Source: Clostridium prolinivorans
GTDB lineage: Bacteria; Bacillota; Clostridia; Clostridiales; Clostridiaceae
Assembly (NCBI RefSeq): GCF_004011155.1
Contig: NZ_RJWG01000011.1
Location: forward strand, 1-64,000
Length of the DNA: 64,000 nucleotides
Direction of reading: 5' to 3'
Shown here: in pieces, positions 46,221 through 55,042 of the stretch
Numbering within the stretch: position 1 is the stretch's first letter
Layout: every line of letters starts with the position of its first letter
The notes under the pieces: generated by a model
The model's database searches: none
What the model saw: only the letters and a program-made list of their open reading frames with translations
Told to the model about the DNA's origin: nothing
Translations under genes and position numbers: made by a program

Positions 46221-46250
46221 TATTTAATATATTGAGAAAATTCTCTCAAT
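46221..46250 (-). promoter_or_regulatory. Possible V-ATPase promoter with an inverted repeat
   Basis: On the minus strand TTGAGA (46249-46244), 17 bases, TAAATA (46226-46221). The -35 region is one arm of ATTGAGA-6-TCTCAAT (46231-46250). The -10 match is weak. Confidence 0.4.
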
Positions 46251-46433
46251 AATTGTATATTATAGCATAATTATAAAAATATATAAAGGATGGGGTTTAT
46301 ATTATAAGTATTGAAATACAAAACTTTTAGTTAATTTTTTAAAATACAAAAGTATTATTGTGTTTTTTTGCAATATTAAATAAAAAATTAACTTTAATGT
46401 ATAGATATCCAACATGAAAATTAAATATAGTCT

Positions 46434-46496
46434 AGTAAAATAATAATCCGAGCAGGGATATTAGTTGTTTTTAATAGAGAGGATTATTATTTTACT
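46434..46496. other. Isolated long hairpin between divergent operons
   Basis: AGTAAAATAATAATCC (46434-46449) pairs perfectly with GGATTATTATTTTACT (46481-46496) around a 31-base loop containing GAGCAGGGATATTAG. There is no T-run directly after it. It lies between the V-ATPase and pantothenate operons, upstream of both promoters, so it is not an obvious terminator. The rest of 46251-46554 shows nothing recognisable. Confidence 0.5.
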
Positions 46497-46554
46497 ATAT
46501 AGTTATATTAAATTTTGAAGAAATTATATATTATGTTTATTTTTAAGTAAAATC

Positions 46555-46582
46555 TTGTTTGATTTTATTAAATATTTATGAT
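46555..46582 (+). promoter_or_regulatory. Promoter of the pantothenate operon
   Basis: TTGTTT (46555-46560), 16-bp spacer, TATGAT (46577-46582). The ATG at 46578 lies within the -10 box and so cannot be the translation start if this promoter is used. Confidence 0.5.
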
Positions 46583-46661
46583 AAATTTTTTATGGGTGGC
46601 ATCATTTAGAGCTGCACCAAATTATTTATGTATATATATTTCATTGATGGTACACTTCCAT

Positions 46662-47555
46662 ATGGAGGTGGTTATTATAAAAATTGGGTTTATTGGTGCT
46701 GGTAAAGTAGGCTTTTCTTTAGGAAAATTTTTGAAAGAAAAAAATTTAAATGTTTCTGGCTATTTTAGCAAAAATCCTGAATCTTCTAAAGAAGCTTCAG
46801 TTTTTACAAATACGAAGCATTTTAAAAGTATTGAGGATTTAGTAAATGAAAGCAATATTATCTTTATTACTGTACCTGATAATGAAATATTAAATGTATA
46901 TTCAGAATTAAAATCTTATCCATTAAAAGACAAAATTATTTGTCATACTAGTGGATGCCTTTCTTCCAATATTTTTTCTGACATAGATAATTTTGGTGCA
47001 TATTCTTATTCAATCCATCCTATGTTTCCTATTTCTCAAAAAAAAGAAAGTTACAAATACTTAAAAGATGCTTTTTTTACAATTGAAGGCAGTTATAAAT
47101 ATTTAAAATTTATGATTGATTTATTTTCTTCAATTGGGGTTAAAATAATTTCAATTGATAGCAAAAATAAGCCTTTATATCATCTTGCTTCAGTTACTGC
47201 AAGTAACCTATTTTTAGCATTATTTAATAGAAGCTGCGATTATTTAAAACAATGTGGCTTTGAGGAAAAAGATGCTGTTAATGCTTTATATCCTCTTATT
47301 AAAAATAATATAGAAAATATTTTTAATGTTGGTGTTATAAATGCTTTAACTGGACCTATTGAGCGAGGAGATATAAATACTGTAAAAGAGCATATTGCGT
47401 TTATGCCTAAAGAGCATAAAAAAGCTTATTGTGAACTTTCTAAAGAACTTATTTTAATTGCTAAAAATAAAAATAAGAACAGAGATTATTCTGATTTAGA
47501 AAAATACTTTGAAGAAATTGACAAAGAATTTTATGCAAAAGACTTAAACAATTAA
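46662..47555 (+). CDS. panG: Rossmann/DUF2520 oxidoreductase, PanG-type ketopantoate reductase candidate
   Basis: NAD(P)-dependent reductase-like protein. The dinucleotide loop is KIGFIGAGKVGFSLGKFL, followed by IIFITVPDNEI, CHTSGCLSS, SIHPMFPIS, and the C-terminal DUF2520 helices (SVTASNLFLALFNRS, GPIERGDINTVKEH). PanG of Francisella, a DUF2520-type protein, replaces PanE as ketopantoate reductase. Placement directly before panB-panC-panD supports that role. The start is ambiguous: ATG 46662 is annotated, but its codons overlap GGAGGTG (46664-46670), which would instead serve an ATT (46674) or ATA (46677) start giving the usual IKIGFIGAG beginning. Confidence 0.8.
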   Translation: MEVVIIKIGFIGAGKVGFSLGKFLKEKNLNVSGYFSKNPESSKEASVFTNTKHFKSIEDLVNESNIIFITVPDNEILNVYSELKSYPLKDKIICHTSGCLSSNIFSDIDNFGAYSYSIHPMFPISQKKESYKYLKDAFFTIEGSYKYLKFMIDLFSSIGVKIISIDSKNKPLYHLASVTASNLFLALFNRSCDYLKQCGFEEKDAVNALYPLIKNNIENIFNVGVINALTGPIERGDINTVKEHIAFMPKEHKKAYCELSKELILIAKNKNKNRDYSDLEKYFEEIDKEFYAKDLNN

Positions 47556-47583
47556 TTTTAGAATATAGGAGGATTAATTTAAA

Positions 47584-48411
47584 ATGAAAAACACTGTATC
47601 GACTTTTAAAGAAGCTAAAAATAGTGGAAGAAAATTAACTATGCTTACAGCTTATGATTATTCAATGGCAAAGCTTATAGATGAAGCAGGTGTTGATGGA
47701 ATATTAATAGGTGATTCATTAGGTATGGTATGTTTAGGATATGAAGATACATTAAGTGTTACTATGGAGGATATGATACATCATACAAAGGCTGTTGCTA
47801 GAGGTGCTAAAAATGCTCTTATAGTAGCAGATATGCCTTTTATGTCTTATCAAACTTCAATATATGATGCAGTTTTTAATGCAGGAAGGTTAATAAAAGA
47901 AGGAAGGGCACAAGCTGTAAAACTTGAAGGTGGGGCTTTTGTAGCAGAACAAATAAAAGCAATAGTTAATTCCTCAATTCCAGTAATGGGACACCTTGGT
48001 TTGACGCCTCAATCTGTAAATGCTTTTGGAGGGTTTAAAGTTCAAGGAAAAGATGAAGAAACTGCAAAAAAATTAATTGAGGATGCTAAAATAATTGAAG
48101 ATGCAGGAGCTTTTGCAATAGTATTGGAATGTATACCTGCAAAACTTGCTAAAATAATTTCTTCTAAAGTAAGTATCCCAACCATAGGAATTGGAGCAGG
48201 AAAAGATTGTGATGGACAGATATTAGTATATCAAGATATGCTTGGAATGTTCTCTGATTTTAAGCCTAAATTTGTTAAACAATATGCTAATACAGGGAAT
48301 ATAATAAAAGATGCTGTACAAAATTATATAAATGAAGTTAAAAATAATTTATTCCCTTCTGAAGAATATGAATTTAAAATAAATGAATCTATTTTAGATA
48401 AGCTTTATTAA
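47584..48411 (+). CDS. panB: 3-methyl-2-oxobutanoate hydroxymethyltransferase
   Basis: Makes ketopantoate from ketoisovalerate and methylene-tetrahydrofolate. The 275-residue TIM barrel has the signature [64 protein letters not shown] and [19 protein letters not shown] with AGGAGG upstream. Second gene of the pantothenate operon. Confidence 0.96.
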   Translation: MKNTVSTFKEAKNSGRKLTMLTAYDYSMAKLIDEAGVDGILIGDSLGMVCLGYEDTLSVTMEDMIHHTKAVARGAKNALIVADMPFMSYQTSIYDAVFNAGRLIKEGRAQAVKLEGGAFVAEQIKAIVNSSIPVMGHLGLTPQSVNAFGGFKVQGKDEETAKKLIEDAKIIEDAGAFAIVLECIPAKLAKIISSKVSIPTIGIGAGKDCDGQILVYQDMLGMFSDFKPKFVKQYANTGNIIKDAVQNYINEVKNNLFPSEEYEFKINESILDKLY

Positions 48412-48428
48412 GGAGGCAATATAAAATT

Positions 48429-49274
48429 ATGAATATAATTTATAGTATAAAGGATTTAAAAGAAGAAATAAAGAAATGGAAGAATGAAGGGCTTTCTGTG
48501 GGGCTTGTTCCAACTATGGGATATCTTCATGAAGGTCATGCTTCACTTATAAAGCGTGCCAGTGAAGAAAATGATAAGGTAGTAGTTAGTATTTTTGTTA
48601 ATCCTATTCAATTTGGACCTAACGAAGATTTTGAAAGATATCCTAGAGATATAAATAGAGATAGCAAGGTTGTAGAAGAATGTGGTGGGAATATAATTTT
48701 TAATCCATCACCTTCTGAAATGTATAAAGAAAATTTTTCTACCTATGTTGATGTAGAGGGATTAACAGAAGGCCTTTGTGGAGCTAAAAGACCAGGACAT
48801 TTTAGAGGTGTTTGTACTGTAGTTACAAAACTTTTTAATATAGTTCAGCCAGATAAAGCTTATTTTGGTGAAAAAGATGCCCAGCAATTAGCTGTAATTA
48901 AAAGAATGGTTAGAGATTTAGATATGCCAATTGAAATTGTATCTTGTCCAATTATAAGAGAAGAAGATGGGCTTGCTAAAAGCTCAAGAAATTCTTATTT
49001 AAGTCCTGAAGAAAGGAAAGCTGCATTAATTTTATATAAAAGCCTTGAAAGTGCTAAAACTGCACTTAATGAAGGAGAAAGAGATGCTTTAAAAATAAAA
49101 GATATAATAATTGATAAATTAAATAGTGAACCAATGGCAAAAATTGATTATGTTGAAGTAGTAGATAGTTTATCTTTAAAACCTGTTTCTTATATTAAAT
49201 CAGATGTTTTAGTAGCAATTGCTGTTTTTATAGGAAAAACTAGACTTATAGATAATTTTACTTTTTCTCTTTAG
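48429..49274 (+). CDS. panC: Pantothenate synthetase
   Basis: Condenses pantoate and beta-alanine with ATP. The 281-residue nucleotidyltransferase carries [19 protein letters not shown] (HIGH-like motif), [51 protein letters not shown] and the KMSKS-like [12 protein letters not shown] 48429 with AAGGAGG upstream, 17 bases after panB. Confidence 0.96.
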   Translation: MNIIYSIKDLKEEIKKWKNEGLSVGLVPTMGYLHEGHASLIKRASEENDKVVVSIFVNPIQFGPNEDFERYPRDINRDSKVVEECGGNIIFNPSPSEMYKENFSTYVDVEGLTEGLCGAKRPGHFRGVCTVVTKLFNIVQPDKAYFGEKDAQQLAVIKRMVRDLDMPIEIVSCPIIREEDGLAKSSRNSYLSPEERKAALILYKSLESAKTALNEGERDALKIKDIIIDKLNSEPMAKIDYVEVVDSLSLKPVSYIKSDVLVAIAVFIGKTRLIDNFTFSL

Positions 49275-49287
49275 AAGGAGGATTTTT

Positions 49288-49677
49288 ATGGAAATTACAA
49301 TGCTTAAATCAAAAATACACAGGGCTATAGTAACTCAGGCAGAACTTAATTATGTTGGAAGTATTACTATAGATAAAGACTTATTAGATGCATCTCATAT
49401 AATGGAATATGAGAAAGTATCTGTAGTTAATGTAAATAATGGAGAAAGAATAGAAACGTATGTCATAGCTGGAGAGCCAGGAAGCGGAGTAATATGCCTT
49501 AATGGGGCTGCAGCTCGTTGTGCACAAAAGGGAGATATAATAATAATAATGGCATATTGTAATATGACTTTACAAGAAGCTAAAGAACATAAACCAAGGG
49601 TAGTATTTGTAAATGAAGATAATTCAATAAATAAAATAACAAACTATGAAAAACATGGTGAATTGACACTTTGTTAA
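49288..49677 (+). CDS. panD: Aspartate 1-decarboxylase proenzyme
   Basis: Makes beta-alanine for PanC. The proenzyme self-cleaves at Gly24-Ser25 (NYVGSITID) to create the pyruvoyl group; numbering from ATG 49288 puts the site exactly where it is in E. coli Pan[41 protein letters not shown] and [12 protein letters not shown] are characteristic. GGAGG precedes the start. The operon can therefore make pantothenate from ketoisovalerate and aspartate. Confidence 0.96.
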   Translation: MEITMLKSKIHRAIVTQAELNYVGSITIDKDLLDASHIMEYEKVSVVNVNNGERIETYVIAGEPGSGVICLNGAAARCAQKGDIIIIMAYCNMTLQEAKEHKPRVVFVNEDNSINKITNYEKHGELTLC

Positions 49678-49811
49678 AAATTAAATATTTTTTTAAAATA
49701 TGTTTAGTTCCTCTTAAATTTACCCATAATTTAAATGAATGTGTAACATTTATTTAAATATGTGAATATTATGATTAATAAAATTTTATAAAAATTATGG
49801 GGTGAAATAAA

Positions 49812-50000
49812 GTGGAATTAAAAGATAAGGATTTAGAACTTATTGAAAGGGGAACAAAGGCTTTAATCAATGAGCTTGGATATTCTGGATTTATAAAATA
49901 TATATCCAGAGTACAGATTTGCAATGGAAATTATTTTAGAAATAAGGAAGTTGTTTATAAAAATATAGATAGTAAAGATAATAAAGAAGATATTAGATAG
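49812..50000 (+). CDS. Small conserved-looking protein of unknown function
   Basis: A 62-residue acidic/basic mixed protein (begins MELKDKDLELIERGTKALIN) without signal or membrane helix. GTG start at 49812 is preceded by GGGGTG, and a GNRA-loop terminator overlaps the stop, which supports a real monocistronic gene. I do not recognise the family. Confidence 0.65.
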   Translation: MELKDKDLELIERGTKALINELGYSGFIKYISRVQICNGNYFRNKEVVYKNIDSKDNKEDIR

Positions 50001-50018
50001 CCGAAAGGCTATCTTTTA
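49995..50018 (+). terminator. Terminator after the 62-residue protein gene
   Basis: AGATAGCC (49995-50002), GAAA loop, GGCTATCT (50007-50014), then TTTT. Confidence 0.85.
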
Positions 50019-50108
50019 ATTTTACAAAAAATGTATATAAATTAGACTCACATTATAATTTTTTTAAAATATAATATTATTAATAGTATGTTTTTAGGAG
50101 AAAATATA

Positions 50109-50594
50109 ATGAATGCTTTTGTTTTATATGTAGTATCTGTTTTTTTACTTTTTTTGTCTTATATAAAAGATAAAAACAAAAGCAAAAAAGCAATTTTAAA
50201 AGCATGGCGGTCTTTAGAAAATATGCTTCCTCAATTTCTTGGAATAATAATTATAGTAGGATTAACCCTTTCATTACTTAAACCTGAAACTATATCTAAT
50301 ATAATAGGAAAAAATTCTGGATTTTTTGGAGTAGTTATTTCAGCCTTAATAGGTAGTATAGCTATGATGCCAACCTTTGTAGCCTTTTCAACTGGTGATA
50401 TGTTACTAAAAAACGGAGCAGGAGTTAGTCAGGTAGCAGCACTTATATCAACTTTAACTCTTATAGGTATAATAACAATACCTTTAGAAATAAAATATAT
50501 AGGGAAAAGAGCCGCTATTTATAGAAATATTCTAGCGTTTTTATTTTCTTTTATAGTAGCCTTTTTTGTAGAAAAGGTGGTGGGAATTTTATGA
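50109..50594 (+). CDS. Half-size permease-like membrane protein 1 (YraQ/DUF318-like)
   Basis: A 161-residue membrane protein with about four helices and the repeated permease motif IIGKNSGFFGVVISALIGSI followed by MMPTFVAFSTGDMLLKNGAG. This resembles one half of YraQ/ArsP-type predicted permeases (DUF318). ATG 50109 has AGGAG 8 bases before it and is preferred to the ATG at 50088. Its stop overlaps the next gene's ATG (ATGA), so the two halves are translationally coupled and probably form one transporter. Substrate unknown. Confidence 0.78.
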   Translation: MNAFVLYVVSVFLLFLSYIKDKNKSKKAILKAWRSLENMLPQFLGIIIIVGLTLSLLKPETISNIIGKNSGFFGVVISALIGSIAMMPTFVAFSTGDMLLKNGAGVSQVAALISTLTLIGIITIPLEIKYIGKRAAIYRNILAFLFSFIVAFFVEKVVGIL

Positions 50595-51124
50595 TTAAAT
50601 ATTTAATAAAAAGGTATAGCTTTTTTATAATATCTTTTTTTATAATGATAATTATAACATTTATAAATAAAGATATAGGATTTAAATCATTTAACATAGC
50701 ATTTTCAAGCTTTAAACAGATGATTTCTGTAGTCCCGCCTATTATGCTTTTGCTTGGACTTATGGATGTATGGGTACCAAGAGAAACTATGATGAAATAT
50801 ATGGGAAATAATTCTGGTATATTGGGTGTGTTTTTATCAATATTAATAGGTTCATTAGCTGCTGGACCTATGTATGCAGCATTTCCGTTTACTGCAGTTT
50901 TACTTAAAAAAGGAGTAAAGTTTAGCAATATAATTATATTTATGAATGCTTGGTGTGTAACAAAAATATCAACTCTCATGTTTGAAATAGCTGCATTAGG
51001 TTACAAGTTTACTCTAGCAAGACTTATAATAGATATACCTGGCGTTATTATTATGGGATATTTAGCCGAAGCAATGATGCCTAAAAATGAATTAGAACAA
51101 TTATATATTTCAAAAATTGATTAA
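50591..51124 (+). CDS. Half-size permease-like membrane protein 2 (YraQ/DUF318-like)
   Basis: A 177-residue partner of the preceding protein, with the parallel motif MGNNSGILGVFLSILIGSLA then AGPMYAAFPFTAVLLKKGVK and about five membrane helices. The matching NNSG and G-S/PT-A-F motifs show that the two proteins are homologous halves of a YraQ-type permease encoded as separate genes. AAAAGGTGG lies before the ATG. Confidence 0.78.
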   Translation: MIKYLIKRYSFFIISFFIMIIITFINKDIGFKSFNIAFSSFKQMISVVPPIMLLLGLMDVWVPRETMMKYMGNNSGILGVFLSILIGSLAAGPMYAAFPFTAVLLKKGVKFSNIIIFMNAWCVTKISTLMFEIAALGYKFTLARLIIDIPGVIIMGYLAEAMMPKNELEQLYISKID

Positions 51125-51157
51125 AAAGAGGCGATTTTATTATCAGCCTCTTTTTAA
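51121..51157 (+). terminator. Terminator after the split permease genes
   Basis: TTAAAAAGAGGC (51121-51132) pairs with GCCTCTTTTTAA (51146-51157), overlapping the TAA stop. Confidence 0.85.
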
Positions 51158-51335
51158 TTTTTATTTTATCTATATCAATATTAAATAGTTCTATAAAACT
51201 TGTTTGATTTTTAGTTTATATAAATTTTTTGTTTTAAGGTAAATTTTTTTATTACTGCATATTTAATTATTGAAAGACAGAAAACTTAGATTTTTAAGTT
51301 AAGCTGTTAAATTTAAAATAAAAGGAGTAGATAGT

Positions 51336-51557
51336 ATGGCTGTTTCAACTAAGGTGCAAAGTAGCATGATAATTAAATTTAAAACAGGGGTAGATGCAAA
51401 TGGAGAAGATGTATTTAAAAGCACAAGATTTTCAAAAATAAAAGTAGATTCAGCAGATGAAAATATTTTATTTATAGGTACAGAAATTGGAAAACTTCTT
51501 AAATATCCTCTATCTGAGGTAATTAGAGAAGACTTAAATGTTGTTAGAGCTGAATAA
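51336..51557 (+). CDS. DUF1659 family small protein
   Basis: A 73-residue protein (begins MAVSTKVQSSMIIKFKTGVD) with the DUF1659 pattern of short beta-strands, KSTRFSKIKVDSADENILF and a C-terminal VIREDL segment. Function unknown. RBS AAAGGAG; 20 bases before a DUF2922 gene, a pairing seen repeatedly in Bacillus and Clostridium genomes. Confidence 0.8.
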   Translation: MAVSTKVQSSMIIKFKTGVDANGEDVFKSTRFSKIKVDSADENILFIGTEIGKLLKYPLSEVIREDLNVVRAE

Positions 51558-51577
51558 TAAAAAGGAGGAATTTTTAA

Positions 51578-51799
51578 ATGGCTAATAGAAGTTTATTGAT
51601 GAATTTTATGAATGAATCAGGAAGGAAAGTATCTATTAGATTAGATGAAATAGCAGATACAGTAACTAACCAACAGGTTTCACTTGTTATGGATGCTATA
51701 ATAGAAAAAAATATTTTTGATTCAACTGGAGGAGATTTAATTTTAAAAGACTCAGCACAAATAATATCTAAAGACATAGAAGAACTTCAAGTTAAATAA
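51578..51799 (+). CDS. DUF2922 family small protein
   Basis: A 73-residue protein (MANRSLLMNFMNESGRKVSI, TVTNQQVSLVMDAIIEKNIF, SAQIISKDIEELQV) of the DUF2922 type, co-transcribed with the DUF1659 gene. AAGGAGG precedes the ATG. Function unknown; the same length as its neighbour and the conserved pairing suggest a complex, which is an inference. Confidence 0.8.
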   Translation: MANRSLLMNFMNESGRKVSIRLDEIADTVTNQQVSLVMDAIIEKNIFDSTGGDLILKDSAQIISKDIEELQVK

Positions 51800-51835
51800 A
51801 AGTGATTTTAAAAATAATATTTATGTAATTTTATA

Positions 51836-51886
51836 AAAAAGCCATGCATAAAAAGGATATTTTCCTATTTATGCATGGCTTTTAAA
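51836..51886. terminator. Bidirectional terminator between the DUF2922 gene and murC
   Basis: AAAAGCCATGCATAAA (51837-51852) pairs with TTTATGCATGGCTTTT (51868-51883), with T-runs on both sides of the hairpin for the converging genes. Confidence 0.88.
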
Positions 51887-51896
51887 TTTTTTGAAA

Positions 51897-53273
51897 TTAT
51901 TCATTTAAATACATTTCGCCAATTTTATAAACATCTCCGGCACCTACTGTTAAAAGTATGTCTCCTTTATTAAGTACAGTTTTTAAATACGAAACTATTT
52001 CTTCAAAACTGTGAAAATTTTTACAAGACTTTCCTTTCTCCCTTATACTATCTCCAAGCATATCTGAACTTATTTTTTTTGTAAACTTTTCTCTTGCGGC
52101 GTATATATCTGCAAGTATAACTTCGTCTGCATCATAGAAACAATTAACAAAATCATCAAATAAAGTAAGAGTTCTTGTATAAGTATGAGGCTGGAATACA
52201 CAATAAATTTTATTGTGAGGATAATTTTTAGCAGCTTCAAGAGTAGCTTTAATTTCTGTAGGATGATGTGCATAATCATCTATTACAGTAATGCCATTTT
52301 TTACTCCTTTTATTTCAAATCTTCTATGTGTTCCTGAAAAACTTAAAAGCCCTTCAATTATATATTTATATTCTACATTAAGGCTTAAAGCTGCAGATAT
52401 ACTAGCTAAACTATTAAGTATGTTATGCTTACCTGGAACATTTAAATTAATTGAAAAAAGTTTTTCATTATTTTTATAAACATCAAAATTTGCGCAGCCT
52501 TTTTCATTAAATTTTATATTTTTAGCTCTTATATCACCTTCATCTATTCCATAAGTAATTACTTTACAGTTTGCATATGGTATTACTTCTTTAAGTTTTT
52601 TATCTTCTGCATAAGCAATTAAATATCCATCTTTAGATATAAGCTGTACAAATTTTATAAATGTTTCTTTTATGTGATCTATGTTCCTATAATAATCTAA
52701 ATGATCTGCTTCTATGTTTAGTATAATCCCAATATAAGGGAAAAATTTCAAAAATGAAGCTTTATACTCACAAGCTTCTGTAATAAAATATTCGCTTTTA
52801 CCACATCTTACATTACCATTTATTATATCTAATTCTCCACCTACTAAAATAGTCGGATCCAATTTAGCGTTTAAAAATATATGAGAAATCATAGAAGTTG
52901 TTGTAGTCTTTCCATGAGTTCCAGAAATAGCTATATTGTATTTATGTCCCTGCATAACTTTACCTAAAAATTCAGCTCTATCCATAGTAGTAATATTTAG
53001 TTCTCTAGCTCTAGAAAGTTCTGGATTATCTTCTGAAATAGCTGCTGTATAAACAACTAAATCGGCACCTTCTACATTTTTAGCATCATGACCTAAAAAA
53101 ATTTGAGCACCTTGTTTTTCTAATTTTTCTGTTAAAGAAGAAGACTTCATATCTGAGCCTGAAACAGTAAAGTTATTTTCTAATAATATTTCGGCAAGGC
53201 CGCTCATACTAATTCCGCCTATACCTATAAAATGTATTCTTTTATGTTTGTCTTTTATAAAATCGAATGACAA
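51897..53273 (-). CDS. murC: UDP-N-acetylmuramate--L-alanine ligase
   Basis: Adds L-alanine to UDP-MurNAc, the first step of the peptidoglycan stem peptide. The 458-residue Mur ligase shows [19 protein letters not shown], the ATP loop [46 protein letters not shown] and [12 protein letters not shown] start at 53273 with AAGGAGTTG upstream. Single gene, convergent with the DUF genes and divergent from purR. Confidence 0.96.
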   Translation of the reverse strand: MSFDFIKDKHKRIHFIGIGGISMSGLAEILLENNFTVSGSDMKSSSLTEKLEKQGAQIFLGHDAKNVEGADLVVYTAAISEDNPELSRARELNITTMDRAEFLGKVMQGHKYNIAISGTHGKTTTTSMISHIFLNAKLDPTILVGGELDIINGNVRCGKSEYFITEACEYKASFLKFFPYIGIILNIEADHLDYYRNIDHIKETFIKFVQLISKDGYLIAYAEDKKLKEVIPYANCKVITYGIDEGDIRAKNIKFNEKGCANFDVYKNNEKLFSINLNVPGKHNILNSLASISAALSLNVEYKYIIEGLLSFSGTHRRFEIKGVKNGITVIDDYAHHPTEIKATLEAAKNYPHNKIYCVFQPHTYTRTLTLFDDFVNCFYDADEVILADIYAAREKFTKKISSDMLGDSIREKGKSCKNFHSFEEIVSYLKTVLNKGDILLTVGAGDVYKIGEMYLNE

Positions 53274-53556
53274 AATATCAACTCCTTAAAAACATTCAAT
53301 TATGGATTTTTAAACTGAAAATTCAGTTTATTTATTAATGGATTAATATAATTTATTAGTAAAATTAAAACCCTATATATCATTATATACAAATTTTATA
53401 AAAAAGGATACAAAAATAAACAATAATTGGTAATTAATATTAACGATTAAAAACATATTATTGATAATATTTGTGAAATAGAATACAATAAGAATAATAA
53501 ATTAAATTTTAATTAAAAAGTTCGTAAAATTTAAATTAGATATAAAGGTGATATTT

Positions 53557-54363
53557 ATGGAAAAAATAAATAGAAATACTAGAATAGCTGCAATTACAAA
53601 AATACTTATAGAAAATCCTAATAAAGTTATAAATTTAAATACATTCACAGAAAAGTTTAATTCGGCAAAATCTACTATAAGTGAAGATATTTTAGTTATA
53701 AAAGAAACTTTGAATAAATTTAATATGGGTAAAATTGAAACTATAGCAGGAGCATCTGGAGGAGTTAAATATGTTTGCGAAATTTCAGACAAAGATAGAA
53801 AAGATTTTGCAGAGGAACTTTGTGGAATATTAAAGGAAAAAGATAGAATAATACCTGGAAATTACATATATATGACTGATATAATGTATAATCCAGATAT
53901 AATAAAAAGGGCAGGATTAGTATTAGCTTCGGCTTTTAATGACAAAGATGTAGATTGTGTTGTAACAGTTGAAACAAAAGGAATTCCTCTTGCTTATGAA
54001 GTATCTAAAATGCTTGGAGTTCAGCTTGTTATAGTAAGAAGAGATACGAAGGTTACAGAAGGAACTACAGTAAGTATTAATTATGTTACTGGTTCTAGTA
54101 AAAGAATACAAACTATGTCTCTTTCAAGAAAGGCATTAAAAAGTGGAAGTAAATGTATATTTATAGACGATTTTATGAAAGCTGGAGGAACAGCTTTAGG
54201 TATAGTAAATATGCTCAAAGAATTTGACAGTTTTCTTGTAGGGATTGGAGTTATGATTGAAGATATAAAAACTCCTAAAAAATTAATTGAAGACTATATA
54301 TCTATTGTAAAATTTAATGGTATAGGAGAAGATGGAACTGCAATTTTATTTCCTTCTAAATAA
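53557..54363 (+). CDS. purR: Purine operon repressor PurR
   Basis: Bacillus-type PurR (268 residues), with an N-terminal winged helix (RNTRIAAITKILIENPNKVI; STISEDILVIKETL) and a C-terminal phosphoribosyltransferase-like domain that senses PRPP through the loop CIFIDDFMKAGGTALG. It represses purine synthesis and related genes when PRPP is low. ATG 53557 has AAAGGTGAT upstream, preferred to the GTG at 53548. Adjacent to spoVG, glmU and prs (the PRPP producer), as in Bacillus subtilis. Confidence 0.95.
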   Translation: MEKINRNTRIAAITKILIENPNKVINLNTFTEKFNSAKSTISEDILVIKETLNKFNMGKIETIAGASGGVKYVCEISDKDRKDFAEELCGILKEKDRIIPGNYIYMTDIMYNPDIIKRAGLVLASAFNDKDVDCVVTVETKGIPLAYEVSKMLGVQLVIVRRDTKVTEGTTVSINYVTGSSKRIQTMSLSRKALKSGSKCIFIDDFMKAGGTALGIVNMLKEFDSFLVGIGVMIEDIKTPKKLIEDYISIVKFNGIGEDGTAILFPSK

Positions 54364-54431
54364 TTTAAATTAAAAAATTATATGAAATAATTAAATTTTT
54401 AAAAAATTTATAAATATTTAGAAAAATAAGA

Positions 54432-54456
54432 AGGAAAAATAAAAAATGTGGCGAAT
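54432..54456 (+). promoter_or_regulatory. Sigma-H-type promoter of spoVG
   Basis: AGGAAAA (54432-54438), 11-bp spacer, GTGGCGAAT-type -10 with GAAT at 54453-54456, matching the Bacillus sigma-H consensus. B. subtilis spoVG is a classical sigma-H gene. Confidence 0.65.
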
Positions 54457-54489
54457 ATTATTGTATAAGCATCGTGGAGGTGGTTTTTT

Positions 54490-54774
54490 ATGGAAATTAC
54501 AGATGTAAGAGTTAGGAAAGTTGCTGCTGATGGTAAAATGAAAGCTATTGTTTCAATAACTTTTGATAATGAATTTGTTGTTCATGATATAAAAGTTATT
54601 GAAGGACAAAATGGTCTTTTTATTGCTATGCCAAGCAGGAAAACGCCAGATGGAGAGTTTAAAGATATAGCTCATCCAATAAATACTCAAACTAGAGAAA
54701 AGATTCAAAAGTTTGTATTGGATGAATATGAAAAAGTAAAAAATGATGAAACTACTGTTTCACAAGAGGAATAA
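54490..54774 (+). CDS. spoVG: SpoVG, septation/sporulation RNA-binding regulator
   Basis: A 94-residue site-specific nucleic-acid-binding regulator involved in asymmetric septation and other global controls. [54 protein letters not shown] are family signatures, and the C-terminal acidic tail is short. GGAGGTGG lies before the ATG; a sigma-H promoter and a strong terminator frame it as a single transcription unit. Confidence 0.97.
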   Translation: MEITDVRVRKVAADGKMKAIVSITFDNEFVVHDIKVIEGQNGLFIAMPSRKTPDGEFKDIAHPINTQTREKIQKFVLDEYEKVKNDETTVSQEE

Positions 54775-54867
54775 ATAAAAAGAAGTTGAAGATTTTTAGC
54801 AAAATTATGTTAATCTTATACATATTGAAAACAGTATCATAAATATAATTATGCTGTAAGATAACAA

Positions 54868-54902
54868 TTGAAGCTGAAATCTCAGCTTCTTTTTATTTTT
54901 TG
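54868..54902 (+). terminator. Terminator after spoVG
   Basis: GAAGCTGA (54870-54877), AATC loop, TCAGCTTC (54882-54889), then TTTTTATTTTTT. Confidence 0.88.
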
Positions 54903-54920
54903 ACAAATTACTCCGTAAGG

Positions 54921-54949
54921 TTGCAAAATAACTTTTTATAAAATATAAT
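54921..54949 (+). promoter_or_regulatory. Sigma-A promoter of glmU-prs
   Basis: TTGCAA (54921-54926), 17-bp spacer, TATAAT (54944-54949), about 90 bases before the glmU start. Confidence 0.7.
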
Positions 54950-55042
54950 ATTAAGAGGCGATTTTATATAATTTAAATAAAAGGTTAAAAGAATTTACCA
55001 ATTAAAATTTGTTATTAATTGCTAATTAAAAGAGGTGTTTTT

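Noticed and set aside
46578-46661. A longer N-terminus for the PanG-like protein from ATG 46578
   Set aside because: The added residues do not resemble the family, the ATG has no ribosome-binding site and it overlaps the predicted -10 box.
52070-52279. A 69-residue minus-strand frame inside murC
   Set aside because: It is an alternative frame of murC with biased composition and no independent start signals.
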